From: Acidobacteriota bacterium
GTDB taxonomy: Bacteria; Acidobacteriota; Terriglobia; Terriglobales; Acidobacteriaceae
DNA: 13,040 nucleotides
NCBI GenBank assembly: GCA_003225615.1
Contig: QIAS01000153.1
Location: forward strand, 1 to 13,040
Reading direction: 5' to 3'
Of this stretch, positions 1-7,106 are shown piece after piece. The notes beneath the pieces were generated by a model that was not told the origin of the DNA, searched no databases, and saw only the letters and a program-made list of their open reading frames with translations. The translations under genes were made by a program, and so were the position numbers. The number at the start of each line of letters is the position of its first letter. Position 1 is the first letter of the stretch.

Positions 1-1254
1 AGCCGACAGGTCGGAATAAAAATCGAGAATGTTGGCGCGCAGCTCCGGCGACGTCAGATTGAATTTCCGCTCCGATAGCTGTGCCAGCAACTTTGCGTAC
101 GTTTCGTCGGTCAGCGAGTATTCGGCTGCCTTGGTCGGCTTGCCGGTGTCAAAGTCACAGTTGGGCAGCACGAGGGTGTCTGTGCGCACTTGTTCGAGAA
201 AGGCCCGGTATTGATCGACCGTAGTATTGATGCTCTTGATATAGAGGTCTTCGGTTTGCGGAGTCGGGTTATTGAACCCCAACCCTTTGAAGGGACCAAT
301 TTTCGGCATGTATCGCAGGAGCGTTGACAAGATCCGCGTGCCCAAGCCCGGCTTCACGTAGTCCTTTCCCCACTGCTTTTCGTAATCAGAGCGCGAAAGA
401 CGATACAGGAATTTCCGTTTTGCGAAATTCGGCGTTTCCCGCATCAGGTCTTTTTTATGAGTCTGCAGCGCGACCTGGGTCATTCTCGGAATCAGTCGGC
501 TAACAGCGAAACGATACGAGCCCACTGCCAGATCCTCGTGGGTCAGCACGTCTTTCAGCTCCACTCCGTATACGACGGGAAAGGCCCGCTCCAGTAGGGA
601 CTTGGACACTTTGAATCCGATGAAATCGTGGTACTGCTCCGAGGCGTAACGATTCTTTGCGACCTGCACCGTGTCGAACCCAAATTCTGTTTTCAAATGC
701 GCCGTCTTGTCCTGGGCATACCGGACCGACTTGCCAAATCTAGCGCGTAGCTTCGGGTACTCGATCGCGACGGCCTGGTTGACGGCGGGGTGCCCTGCGA
801 TATCCGACGCGTAGTGCGACAGTGCGCCCAGCGCGAAGGCGTACTCGTTGGCGTCCTGGCTTTCGAGCAACAGCTCGCGAACAAAGTCTCCGCTGCGCAC
901 GTAATGCACCAGGCTGCTGAATTCTCGGCTGCCGAACGGATAGTACCCGAGATCCTGGATGACGGCGCCTCCATAGGCGTAGGCATGCGCCTCACGAAGC
1001 TGGTCTTCTGACAACAGCGGATATCGCTGGAGCAGCAGGGGCTGGATCTCATCACCCCAAAGCAGGTCCACGATCTGTTCGTGCGTGAGAACGGAGTATC
1101 CGAACGAGCTACCGCTCGACATCAGCAAGATCAGAAGAAGTGTCAACGCACGAACCGGCAAAAAGCGCCTCGCCCTGGCAATGGCGCCTGAAGCTGGCGC
1201 TCTGCACTTCGGCGTCGTTAAGAGGGACCCTGAGGATTTTACTTTTGAGTTCAT
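1..1254 (-). CDS. Secreted zinc-dependent phospholipase C-like protein (partial, 3' end outside window)
   Basis: The reading frame is open from an ATG at 1254 to the left edge (418 codons, no stop), so the C-terminus is missing. The N-terminus has a basic stretch (RRFLPVR, about residues 31-37), then a hydrophobic segment (LTLLLILLMSSG), read as an export signal; the mature protein would begin near residue 52. The following YSVLTHEQIVDLLW (H58) and the motif HYASD (H147 to D151) with H155 fit zinc ligands of the zinc-dependent phospholipase C family (Pfam Zn_dep_PLPC), where an HxxxD pair plus further His residues bind the metals. Such proteins hydrolyse phospholipids outside the cytoplasm or act as related hydrolases; the substrate cannot be told here. 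The ATG at 1254 is the first start after an in-frame stop, but it has only AAAGG two bases upstream and leaves a long n-region, so a later start is possible. It lies downstream of the SYLF gene on the same strand, separated by 110 bp with a hairpin. Confidence 0.75.
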   Translation of the reverse strand, partial: MNSKVKSSGSLLTTPKCRAPASGAIARARRFLPVRALTLLLILLMSSGSSFGYSVLTHEQIVDLLWGDEIQPLLLQRYPLLSEDQLREAHAYAYGGAVIQDLGYYPFGSREFSSLVHYVRSGDFVRELLLESQDANEYAFALGALSHYASDIAGHPAVNQAVAIEYPKLRARFGKSVRYAQDKTAHLKTEFGFDTVQVAKNRYASEQYHDFIGFKVSKSLLERAFPVVYGVELKDVLTHEDLAVGSYRFAVSRLIPRMTQVALQTHKKDLMRETPNFAKRKFLYRLSRSDYEKQWGKDYVKPGLGTRILSTLLRYMPKIGPFKGLGFNNPTPQTEDLYIKSINTTVDQYRAFLEQVRTDTLVLPNCDFDTGKPTKAAEYSLTDETYAKLLAQLSERKFNLTSPELRANILDFYSDLSA

Positions 1255-1299
1255 GACCTTTGTACAATTCTGTGAAAGCGGCCAAAATGATCAGGTGAG

Positions 1300-1347
1300 T
1301 GCCGCCATTCAACATTCAGCGCTCGCCTCAATAGCTGAATAGCGGCA
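1300..1347 (-). terminator. Intergenic hairpin between SYLF gene and phospholipase-like gene
   Basis: Two nested complementary pairs are visible: TGCCGC (1300-1305) with GCGGCA (1342-1347), and ATTCAGC (1314-1320) with GCTGAAT (1334-1340). In the minus-strand transcript this makes a bulged stem just after the SYLF stop codon, followed some bases later by a short T-rich stretch (TCATTTTGG). It may be a weak intrinsic terminator or an attenuating or processing structure between the two genes. The absence of a tight U-tract keeps confidence low. Confidence 0.35.
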
Positions 1348-1364
1348 GCTCGAGTCGTGCAGAG

Positions 1365-2126
1365 TTATTTCTTCTGTTCGGCTTCGGCCTTCGCGTCGGC
1401 TTTTGCGTCAGCTTTGGCGTCGGCTTTGGCTGCTACTTTCGCTTGGGCTAGGGCTTCGGCCTGTGCATCACTAACTGCCGTAACGAAAGCATGCGCAGCA
1501 GATGGCACCGCTACGTGACCCGTCAGCGCTGATCGGGTGGTGACTTTGCGCCCGTATATCGCACGGGTAGAATCTTCGTCCTGGATCACTTCCGCACCTT
1601 CCAAAGTAAGGCCAGCGAATGCGCCTTTCGCACGAGAGTAGGTCAGAATCTCTGTGTCCAGTTTCCAATCGGTGTTGGCTGAAGCATGTCGGCCCACCGG
1701 TCCCGCGGCTGCCGATGCGTCTCCTCCAATTTGGAATTTGCTCGCCAGCAGGTGCTCCATACCTCTCTGATTCTGAATAATCATGACCAGGTCGACACCT
1801 TCGAGACCGATCTGCAGTCCCGCGCTCCCGCCGCCAACGGTGAAGAACGCCGGTGCACTCCACCCGTTTGCGATCCGGCAAGTCGCTACCCCTTTGCCGT
1901 GCTTGCCTCCGAAGATGAAGCCTCCCTTAATCATGTTTGGAACTACGGCGACGCACTTTGCGTTCTCCAGTACCTCTTGAGGGATCCCCTGGTCGGGTGC
2001 GTTCATGATGGCATTTAGCACCTTGGCTGCGTTGTCCAGCCGGTCGGTGGCATCCTGGCGCCCCGACCCTGCCCAGCACAGCGTGCCCAGGCTCAACATT
2101 GCAAGTAAGAACAAGAGTTTCTTCAT
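1365..2126 (-). CDS. SYLF-domain (Ysc84-like) lipid-binding protein, exported
   Basis: This is a 253-residue protein. Residues 1-19 (MKKLLFLLAMLSLGTLCWA) form a clear signal peptide. The body (about 28-212) matches the SYLF/Ysc84 family: an N-terminal helix RLDNAAKVLNAIM, then VPNMIKGGFIFGGKHGKGVA, FFTVGGGSAGLQIG and DLVMIIQN, followed by an FAGLTLEGAEV-type segment. SYLF domains bind phosphoinositides in eukaryotes; bacterial exported members are poorly characterised and thought to act at the envelope. The C-terminus is a low-complexity helix of AKAD units ending EAEQKK. The start is supported by GAGG eight bases before the ATG. It lies 135 bp downstream of the OmpA-like gene on the same strand, with a strong hairpin between, so the two may be separately or partly co-transcribed. 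Confidence 0.9.
   Translation of the reverse strand: MKKLLFLLAMLSLGTLCWAGSGRQDATDRLDNAAKVLNAIMNAPDQGIPQEVLENAKCVAVVPNMIKGGFIFGGKHGKGVATCRIANGWSAPAFFTVGGGSAGLQIGLEGVDLVMIIQNQRGMEHLLASKFQIGGDASAAAGPVGRHASANTDWKLDTEILTYSRAKGAFAGLTLEGAEVIQDEDSTRAIYGRKVTTRSALTGHVAVPSAAHAFVTAVSDAQAEALAQAKVAAKADAKADAKADAKAEAEQKK
1384..1432 (-). repeat. 12-bp tandem repeat coding for AKAD units
   Basis: The 3' end of the SYLF gene contains near-identical 12-base units, read on the plus strand as variants of GCGTCGGCTTTG, giving AKADAKADAKADAKAEA. The units differ mainly at synonymous positions. Such an array is prone to slippage, so the tail length may vary between strains. The low-complexity Ala/Lys/Asp helix could be a spacer or could contact the cell wall; this is inference. 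Confidence 0.7.
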
Positions 2127-2205
2127 TGTTACAGCCTCTTTCGTTTTGATCGGTTTGCCACCGCGTCTCCTGCTTCGGTGCGCGATTGTGAATTCCGTTT
2201 CAGCC

Positions 2206-2242
2206 GCCGAAATCGGCGCGAGCCCAGGAGTGGACTCGCGCC
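2206..2242 (-). terminator. Hairpin downstream of the OmpA-family gene
   Basis: GGCGCGAG (2215-2222) and CTCGCGCC (2235-2242) form a perfect 8-bp stem with a 12-base loop, starting about 20 bases after the OmpA-like stop codon on the minus strand. It overlaps an alternative small hairpin, GCCGA-AA-TCGGC (2206-2217). A run of six T lies at 2250-2255 on the plus strand, i.e. A residues before the stem in the minus transcript. The minus-strand transcript therefore lacks a U-tract directly after the stem. It is placed as expected for a terminator or a 3'-end stabilising structure. Confidence 0.5.
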
Positions 2243-2261
2243 CACGGCATTTTTTATTCCT

Positions 2262-3923
2262 TTAACGCAAACTTCCTGTCGTCGCGTTGACGGGGCTGCC
2301 AATGGCCTCGCCCGATACGACCAGCTCGACCCTCCGGTTCTGCTGCCGTCCCGCAGAGTTGTCGTTGGATGCTACCGGCAGAGTGTTGCCGAAACCTTTG
2401 GCGCTGACCGAGTTTGTCGGCACTCCCTGTTGTACGAGGTAGTCGCGCACGGACACTGCACGGTGCTCCGATAGTGTCTGATTCATTGCATCGCCGCCCA
2501 CATTGTCCGTGTAGCCACCGACTTCGATGTTGAGCCCCGGATAGGCAAGCAGAATGCCGGCCACTTTCGCCAGCTTCTCTCTCGCGCCCGGCTTCAACGA
2601 GTACTTTCCAGTTTCGAACAAAACATCGGACATGCTGACGATTAGTCCGCGTGCGCCGTCGCGGGTCTGGAGAATCGAATTCAACTGCTCGGACAATCGC
2701 GTGCGCATGGCCGCTTTGTCCGTCTCCGCTTGTTGCGCGCTCAACTGGGCTTGCTGCGCAGCCAGACGAGATTGGTCGGCATCGGCCTGAGCCGAAGCTA
2801 GCGACTTTGCTGATGCGGCCTGGCTGTCCGCCATATCCGACTTCGCTTTAGCGCTTTCCGATTGTGCGTCAGCAGCTTCAGTTCGCGCGTGCGCAGCATC
2901 AGACTCGGCCTGAGCCTTCGCCCCCTGAGCTTCAACTGTGTCAGACTGGGCCTGTTCCTTCTGCCGGGTCGCGTCGTCGGCTTGCGCTTGCGATTTTGCC
3001 TGCGCATCTGAGGAAGCCTGGCGCTCGTTCGCCAGACGCTCCTCAGCCATCCTCTTCACCGCGATCGCACGTGCGTCTTCTGAAGTTTGTACAGCCTCTC
3101 GGGCGACCGCGATTAGCTGTTTTTTAGGGATGTTCTTTTCCGTGGCATACTCATCCGTCTTGTTCGTCAACTGCACAGCGTGCTGATAGCTGTCGCTCGC
3201 GTATTTCTCAGCTCCTTCCGATTGAGCGATGCGCAATGCATTACGTGCCTCAAAGAATTCCAGTGGCAACTTGGCATTCAGGACCACGGGGTCGAACTTG
3301 TAGCCGGTCGGAATGTAGCCGCTTCGCTCCATGAGTTCATACTTTGCATTCACTGCCTCAGTAGTTCCCTTGGTATCGGCGCGAACGACGTTCTCGAGTA
3401 CTACTACATTGCTGGGCTGCCGCACTGCATAATAAGGTTCCGCGGTGACGATCAGAGCGAAGGCCTGAAGGTCCGTGGTCACATCCAGCTTGCTGCGATG
3501 GTTGCCGCCTACCAACACTTCGCCCAGGTTTACCGCCCGTCCTTCGGGTGAAATCGCCCACATGATGTAGGTGAGATACTCATTGCCAAAACTTGTCGGC
3601 TTCTGCAGGTTGCCGAATTCGACCTCAATCTCGATTGATCCACGCTTACTCTCTACCTTGGCTTGGCCGTTCGCCGAAGGCATTAGGTCGGTGCCCGCGA
3701 AATCCAGCTTCGTAGCTCCGCTGCGATGCTCATAGTTGACCGCTTGAACAGTGCGGCTGATCACGTTAACCCGGAATGTCGGCGTCGGGCTCATGGGCTC
3801 GAGTGCCATTATTGTTTGGGAAGTAGAGCTCATGGGCTGGACTGCAACTGTTTGAGAAGTGGTTTGAGCTACGGCGCTCAAACTCAGCCCGATTACAACT
3901 GCCAACAATAGCTTTATCTTCAA
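2262..3923 (-). CDS. OmpA-family outer-membrane/peptidoglycan-binding protein with long coiled coil
   Basis: This 553-residue exported protein has a signal peptide (residues 1-19, ending LSAVAQ). A short N-terminal segment contains an imperfect repeat (QTVAVQPMSS / QTIMALEPMS). A beta-rich domain occupies about residues 50-190. A helical segment about 226-300 (EARNALRIAQSEGAEKYASD...) resembles DUF4398-type helices. A long Ala/Gln/Ser/Asp-rich coiled coil follows, about 285-425. The C-terminus (about 430-537) is a typical OmpA-like domain: DVLFETGKYSLKPGAREKL, GYTDNVGG with T472 and D473, LSEHRAVSVRDYL and the NRRVEL end, the set used to bind diaminopimelate in peptidoglycan. It probably spans the periplasm and tethers the outer envelope to the wall. 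The start is well supported: AAGGAG lies eight bases before the ATG. It lies 95 bp downstream of the mini membrane protein gene on the same strand. Confidence 0.92.
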   Translation of the reverse strand: MKIKLLLAVVIGLSLSAVAQTTSQTVAVQPMSSTSQTIMALEPMSPTPTFRVNVISRTVQAVNYEHRSGATKLDFAGTDLMPSANGQAKVESKRGSIEIEVEFGNLQKPTSFGNEYLTYIMWAISPEGRAVNLGEVLVGGNHRSKLDVTTDLQAFALIVTAEPYYAVRQPSNVVVLENVVRADTKGTTEAVNAKYELMERSGYIPTGYKFDPVVLNAKLPLEFFEARNALRIAQSEGAEKYASDSYQHAVQLTNKTDEYATEKNIPKKQLIAVAREAVQTSEDARAIAVKRMAEERLANERQASSDAQAKSQAQADDATRQKEQAQSDTVEAQGAKAQAESDAAHARTEAADAQSESAKAKSDMADSQAASAKSLASAQADADQSRLAAQQAQLSAQQAETDKAAMRTRLSEQLNSILQTRDGARGLIVSMSDVLFETGKYSLKPGAREKLAKVAGILLAYPGLNIEVGGYTDNVGGDAMNQTLSEHRAVSVRDYLVQQGVPTNSVSAKGFGNTLPVASNDNSAGRQQNRRVELVVSGEAIGSPVNATTGSLR

Positions 3924-3985
3924 AATATCTCCTTAGGCAGATGTCTGCCGTTCCTGCGTTATGTGTAATGTGTGTTAATGCGCGT

Positions 3986-3998
3986 CGGGGGCCCCCCG
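3986..3998. other. GC-only palindrome between two envelope genes
   Basis: CGGGGG-C-CCCCCG is a perfect 13-bp inverted repeat in the 95-bp gap between the 63-residue membrane protein gene and the OmpA-like gene. It may be part of a terminator for the upstream gene, but there is no T-tract. No function can be assigned from sequence. Confidence 0.35.
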
Positions 3999-4018
3999 GA
4001 GGGTTCTTGATTCATCCA

Positions 4019-4210
4019 TTACGATCCAAGGTGGATGCGGGAGAGGGAATGAAAGAGTCCGAAGACATTCAGGAGCCACAAAACCACTGCCACCACCACA
4101 ACACCGTTCAAGATCGATTTGATGGAGGCCTGCATGGGAATGAGGCGATTCACTAACCACAGCAGAATACCCACCATCACGAGAACTTCTAGAAGTTGAA
4201 TTAGCGGCAT
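4019..4210 (-). CDS. Thivi_2564-family small membrane protein
   Basis: This 63-residue protein begins MPLIQLLEVLVMVGILLWLV and continues with NRLIPMQASIKSILNGVVV and VLWLLNVFGLF. It has two hydrophobic helices (about 4-21 and 34-53) joined by a short polar loop containing NRLIPM. This is the characteristic pattern of the Thivi_2564 family of mini membrane proteins, found in many Proteobacteria and Acidobacteria, with no established function. The start has AAAGG nine bases upstream. It is the first gene of the minus-strand envelope block, 95 bp before the OmpA-like gene, and may share its promoter. Its divergent upstream region has two small palindromes that could be operators. Confidence 0.85.
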   Translation of the reverse strand: MPLIQLLEVLVMVGILLWLVNRLIPMQASIKSILNGVVVVAVVLWLLNVFGLFHSLSRIHLGS

Positions 4211-4310
4211 AATCTTTGACCTTTCTTGTTTCGCGGGCTAGCGCCCCTCAACCCCCGTGAGCTGTTGTTCCTATTTCCAGGTTCGAGGTGTTTTAGGGTC
4301 GATCGTGTCC

Positions 4311-4355
4311 GCCGGAAACTCCGGCATGCACACTGAAAAGGAATGCTAATTTAGC
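4311..4355. promoter_or_regulatory. Pair of operator-like palindromes upstream of the mini membrane protein gene
   Basis: GCCGGA-AAC-TCCGGC (4311-4325, 6-bp arms) is followed by GCTAA-T-TTAGC (4345-4355, 5-bp arms). They lie 100-145 bases upstream of the minus-strand gene starting at 4210. Both are perfect and could bind a dimeric regulator, or the first could form an RNA hairpin if transcription starts further upstream. The function is inferred only from symmetry. Confidence 0.3.
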
Positions 4356-4500
4356 TGGATGTTGTCGCTTCGGGTTTGGCTCGGACCTGGCCAGCAGCGA
4401 CCTAATAATGAGAGCTGCGAATCAGCGGTCGTGGCTCTCTCGACACACTCAGGAGAATAGAGAATGACAGATCACCGTTCGCAATTCTGAGCAAGATAGC

Positions 4501-4656
4501 TCACTTGTGACGAATTAGGATGGCGATGCCCGTGTCACGGCAAAACAAATCGCGGGACGACAAGACCCGTTGCCGCATTGTGTCGATACTGGAGCGAATT
4601 TCCTCGTCAAAGATCTCCGAGCTGAGAAGCCCAAGAATCTGTTCGAAATTGCTCAT
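4501..4656 (-). CDS. Candidate small ORF, 51 residues, unknown function
   Basis: An ATG at 4656 opens a 51-codon frame ending in TGA at 4501. The peptide begins MSNFEQILGLLSSEIFDEEI and ends CRDTGIAILIRHK, with a regular amphipathic-helix pattern in the first half and no low-complexity character. GGAGG directly abuts the ATG, which is closer than usual and argues against efficient initiation. Third-position GC is fairly high. It lies alone in the divergent region before the AsmA-like gene, on the opposite strand. I do not recognise a family; it may be a real short gene or a chance frame. Confidence 0.35.
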   Translation of the reverse strand: MSNFEQILGLLSSEIFDEEIRSSIDTMRQRVLSSRDLFCRDTGIAILIRHK

Positions 4657-4756
4657 CCTCCAGCTGCCTCTGATGCGACACTACTGGTAGGCAAAGTAAA
4701 TTTGGTTGCGGGCTCGATTTGCCGGGAGAGCGAGTCCTCACCTGAGCGGTACTCTT

Positions 4757-6094
4757 ATGGCCATCCGCAGGAAAACCATTATCCTCCTCACAGGGGTTGT
4801 CGCCGCTGCGATAATCTCAGTGGCCTTGCTCTTATCGGTTCTAGTCAACCCAGATCGCTACCGGCCCCAGGTTATTTCCTATCTAGAGGCAAGAACCGGG
4901 AAGCAGATCGAGATCGGGCATATCGGAGTAAATTGGATTCCTCTGTCAATCCGCATCGACAACTTTGGCTCTCGAAATCCCAAGCCATTTCCTTCCGGCT
5001 ATTTTCTTAAAGCGTCAAGAATAGACGCCGCGATCGATGTTGCGGCGCTGCTGCACCGGCGGATTGTAATCAAGTCAATTGTGCTGCACGATCCAATCAT
5101 TAATGTGGTCTCGGACCCTGACGGGCAGTGGAACTTTGAGAACCCGCCTTCCAAAACCTCCCAAGAGCCGTCGCCGATCTTCGCTCTCGGAGTGATCTCC
5201 CAAGTAGAGATGACCGGCGGCCGATTGCTTGCTTCCAGTCTTATTGACCCAGACGACCGTCCTGGACCTGTTGTTTTTGAAGCTCACAACCTCGAAGCGA
5301 CACTGGAGCAGGTGGATCTCGACGCGTTCGTTGGTCCGGCCTCTTCCGTGGTGGCTCACGGCGACATGAAGGCAGATTCGCTGCGCTTCGGTTCGATCCA
5401 GGCGACCAGTGTAAATTGCAAGCTCCGGCTGCTGGCAAAACAAGTTTTCTTCACCGACGTCAGAGCGGAAGCATATAGCGGAAGCGCCACCGGGAACCTC
5501 TCCTTTACATTGTCGGGAAGGAACGCCAGCTTTCAGACAGAGGGTTGGGTAAGAAGAATCGATATGAGCCGTCTTCTCGCGGGATTCCGAAATGCCCATG
5601 GGAAGATGACAGGGACTATGGAAGGAGAAGTGAGGCTTGCAGGACAAATCGAGCACACACTCCGTCCGCTGGCCGGAATGCACGGTACCGGCCATGTGAC
5701 GGTACGGAACGGTCAGGTGCCGAGTCTCAAGCTGAACGAAAATCTGATGAAGTTGGCGCACTTCAACGATCTCGGCCCCGCTAAACAAGAGCCTTCTTCG
5801 TTTTCTTCCATTTCCACCGATCTGGAGCTAGCCAATCTGCGGATTTCGAGCAAAGCTATCGACATCGACGGCTACGGGGTCGATGTTGATGGCTCTGGCA
5901 GTGTCAGCGTATCGGGCTCCGACGAACTGAACTATCAGGGCGTAGCAGAAATCCTCGCCAAGCAGGGCTTCGTCACCAACATTATGGCCCGACTGTCTGG
6001 AGCCACATTGAAAGATGGCAAGTTGTCGTTTCCCTTCCGGGTCGGCGGAACGATCGAAAATCCAAGATTTTCCAGGGGAAAGAAGGGTAATTAA
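4757..6094 (+). CDS. AsmA-like envelope protein
   Basis: The protein has 445 residues from the ATG at 4757. A basic N-terminus (MAIRRK) is followed by one transmembrane helix (about residues 7-30, ILLTGVVAAAIISVALLLSV). The AsmA-family signature then appears: VNPDRYRPQVISYLEARTGK, IEIGHIGVNW, and a GQWNFENPP segment near residue 120. The rest is beta-strand-rich, ending with a conserved-type C-terminal part (GSGSVSVSGSDELNYQGVAEI, then GGTIENPRFS). AsmA/TamB-related proteins sit in the inner membrane with a periplasmic beta-groove domain and are implicated in lipid transport or outer-membrane assembly. The frame extends upstream to a TTG at 4706, but that adds a non-signal-like segment; the ATG with GAGCGG nearby gives a normal anchor, though its ribosome-binding site is weak. 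Confidence 0.85.
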   Translation: MAIRRKTIILLTGVVAAAIISVALLLSVLVNPDRYRPQVISYLEARTGKQIEIGHIGVNWIPLSIRIDNFGSRNPKPFPSGYFLKASRIDAAIDVAALLHRRIVIKSIVLHDPIINVVSDPDGQWNFENPPSKTSQEPSPIFALGVISQVEMTGGRLLASSLIDPDDRPGPVVFEAHNLEATLEQVDLDAFVGPASSVVAHGDMKADSLRFGSIQATSVNCKLRLLAKQVFFTDVRAEAYSGSATGNLSFTLSGRNASFQTEGWVRRIDMSRLLAGFRNAHGKMTGTMEGEVRLAGQIEHTLRPLAGMHGTGHVTVRNGQVPSLKLNENLMKLAHFNDLGPAKQEPSSFSSISTDLELANLRISSKAIDIDGYGVDVDGSGSVSVSGSDELNYQGVAEILAKQGFVTNIMARLSGATLKDGKLSFPFRVGGTIENPRFSRGKKGN

Positions 6095-6197
6095 GAGACC
6101 AGTTGCGCGCGGAGACAGCAAATCTTAGCCGCGAAGATACCTCGTCAGGTGCGATCAGGGGTGCGCTCGTCCAGGAAAAACCGGCCGCTGCAAGGCG

Positions 6198-6267
6198 TAC
6201 ACTGTAACAGAGGTGGTTACTACCTTCTCCTCTTTCAGGTTCCCTGAACTAAGTCAGCCCATCTGAA
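6198..6267 (+). promoter_or_regulatory. Promoter-leader module, copy 1 (TTCAGG-N3-CCTGAA element)
   Basis: A 37-bp element (6231-6267) contains TTCAGG-TTC-CCTGAA followed by CTAAGTCAGCCCATCTGAA. It recurs at 7539-7575 with only two differences, both in the three-base spacer of the palindrome. It ends 41 bases before the ATG at 6309. A possible -10 (TACACT, 6198-6203) lies 33 bases before the element, matching the position of the -10 in copy 2; no good -35 is seen. It could be an operator, or an RNA hairpin in the 5' untranslated region. Confidence 0.55.
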
Positions 6268-6308
6268 GTTTTCTCTCCTTAAGGTTCTCAGGAAAGCAGC
6301 GTGTCCCC

Positions 6309-6512
6309 ATGCATCCGAGTGCGATCCTGCACGAAGTTCAGCAGCTATACAACGTGAGTGACCGTCTTGACTCTCTGGCGGAACACCATCCCCAGGTCTC
6401 AGAAGCACTCATCGGCATCTCGGGAAGCGTTCGTAACACTGCCACTTTGTTAGAGGTGCTGGTCGCAACGAGAATAACGCCCCTTTCCGGATTAGATCCA
6501 GCAAATGCCTGA
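6309..6512 (+). CDS. Small uncharacterised protein, 67 residues
   Basis: MHPSAILHEVQQLYNVSDRL starts a mainly helical, soluble-looking protein (EALIGISGSVRNTATLLEVLVATRI near the end). No signal peptide, membrane segment or metal motif is visible. It has no strong ribosome-binding site; the nearest purine run (AGGAAAG) is unusually far from the ATG. Support for being real comes from the conserved leader element 41 bases upstream, which also precedes the gene at 7618, and from the 8-base overlap of its stop with the next frame (ATG at 6505), suggesting translational coupling. I do not recognise a named family, though the helical pattern is consistent with a small regulatory or structural protein. 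Confidence 0.6.
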   Translation: MHPSAILHEVQQLYNVSDRLDSLAEHHPQVSEALIGISGSVRNTATLLEVLVATRITPLSGLDPANA

Positions 6513-6759
6513 TTCGCTCGTCGCTGGATTGAAAATGAGCATTATTGAGCATTTTTCCAGCTGTGGAACGTTGCACTATGTAGTGGTGAAAAGCAAGGAA
6601 CTCACGCCGAAACAGATATTATCCGTGCCTTGTCCTACCTGTGGTGCAGCGACCGAAGAAGCTTGTGAACTGCATACGGGTGCCCCGCGCACCGAGCCAC
6701 ACCGAGATCGGAAACTTTCCGCGGCCGGCGCCGTGGAACGAAACCAGACCAAAGCTTAA
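6505..6759 (+). CDS. Small Cys/His-rich protein, possible zinc site, 84 residues
   Basis: The N-terminal half (SIIEHFSSCGTLHYVVVKSK) is beta-like. The C-terminal half carries VPCPTCGAATEEACELHTG followed by RTEPHRDRK: two Cys as CxxC, then one Cys, a His two residues later and a further His. This arrangement could hold one zinc ion, as in small CxxC...C/H ribbon modules. Function is unknown; nucleic-acid or protein binding would be a guess. The ATG at 6505 overlaps the stop of the preceding gene by 8 bases; a second in-frame ATG at 6535 with GGA six bases upstream is an equally plausible start and would give 74 residues. Confidence 0.6.
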   Translation: MPDSLVAGLKMSIIEHFSSCGTLHYVVVKSKELTPKQILSVPCPTCGAATEEACELHTGAPRTEPHRDRKLSAAGAVERNQTKA

Positions 6760-6808
6760 CAGCCAATGCGGTCACGCGACTCTTTTGCGCGCTTCATGAA
6801 ACGCGGAG

Positions 6809-6997
6809 ATGTCGATCTTCGACGAGGGATACAAGGTCGTCGCGGTTGAGGGTAACCGCCTGCTCGTTCGGGGGATTCTCAGCGATGATGTGTTGACAAT
6901 CGTCAACACCGAGCCTCAGACTCCTCTTGCACCAGAAGACTATCCGCCTGGAAAATCAATTGCTCTGACCGACCCGTCAACTGCGCCACTGAATTAG
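6809..6997 (+). CDS. Small uncharacterised protein, 62 residues
   Basis: MSIFDEGYKVVAVEGNRLLV begins a compact beta-rich protein (RGILSDDVLTIVNTEP) with a C-terminal proline-containing tail (APEDYPPGKSIALTDP). The alternation of hydrophobic and charged residues looks like a real small fold. The start is uncertain: GGAG abuts the ATG with no spacing. It sits in the plus-strand run of small genes between the AsmA-like gene and hsp20, 49 bp after the Cys/His protein. I do not recognise a named family. Confidence 0.55.
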   Translation: MSIFDEGYKVVAVEGNRLLVRGILSDDVLTIVNTEPQTPLAPEDYPPGKSIALTDPSTAPLN

Positions 6998-7106
6998 GAT
7001 TGTCAATTTAGTCGATTTGCAAGCGATTCGGGGATTTCGCCGCGCGGCCCAAGCGACCTAAATTATGTCAAAACCGAGCAATTTTGAACATCGCGCCATC
7101 ATCCCA

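Larger units (their letters stand above)
4211..4756. other. Divergent intergenic region between the mini membrane protein and AsmA-like genes
   Basis: These 546 bases separate a minus-strand gene from a plus-strand gene and must hold both promoters. Visible elements are a perfect hairpin GCCGGA-AAC-TCCGGC (4311-4325), a palindrome GCTAA-T-TTAGC (4345-4355), and a candidate 51-codon minus ORF (4501-4656). A ribosome-binding-like AGGAG lies eight bases before an 8-codon plus-strand ORF at 4464-4490. I see no confident sigma-70 promoter. Confidence 0.5.

Noticed and set aside
2690-3120. Repetitive Ala/Gln/Ser-coding DNA considered as a CRISPR or minisatellite array
   Set aside because: It is the coiled-coil part of the OmpA-like gene; there are no regular repeats with unique spacers.
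4464-4490. An 8-codon ORF (MTDHRSQF) with a good AGGAG site, possible leader peptide
   Set aside because: It is about 270 bases from the AsmA-like start, there is no attenuator-like structure or codon run after it, and such tiny frames arise easily by chance.
4570-5010. A 146-codon plus-strand frame overlapping the AsmA-like start
   Set aside because: Most of it lies in the wrong frame over the AsmA-like gene, and the unique part has no protein-like pattern or ribosome-binding site.
5075-5788. A 237-codon open frame on the minus strand inside the AsmA-like gene
   Set aside because: It is antisense to a clear AsmA-family protein, its translation is rich in Cys, His and Arg with no domain pattern, and it has no separate context. 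It is a shadow frame.
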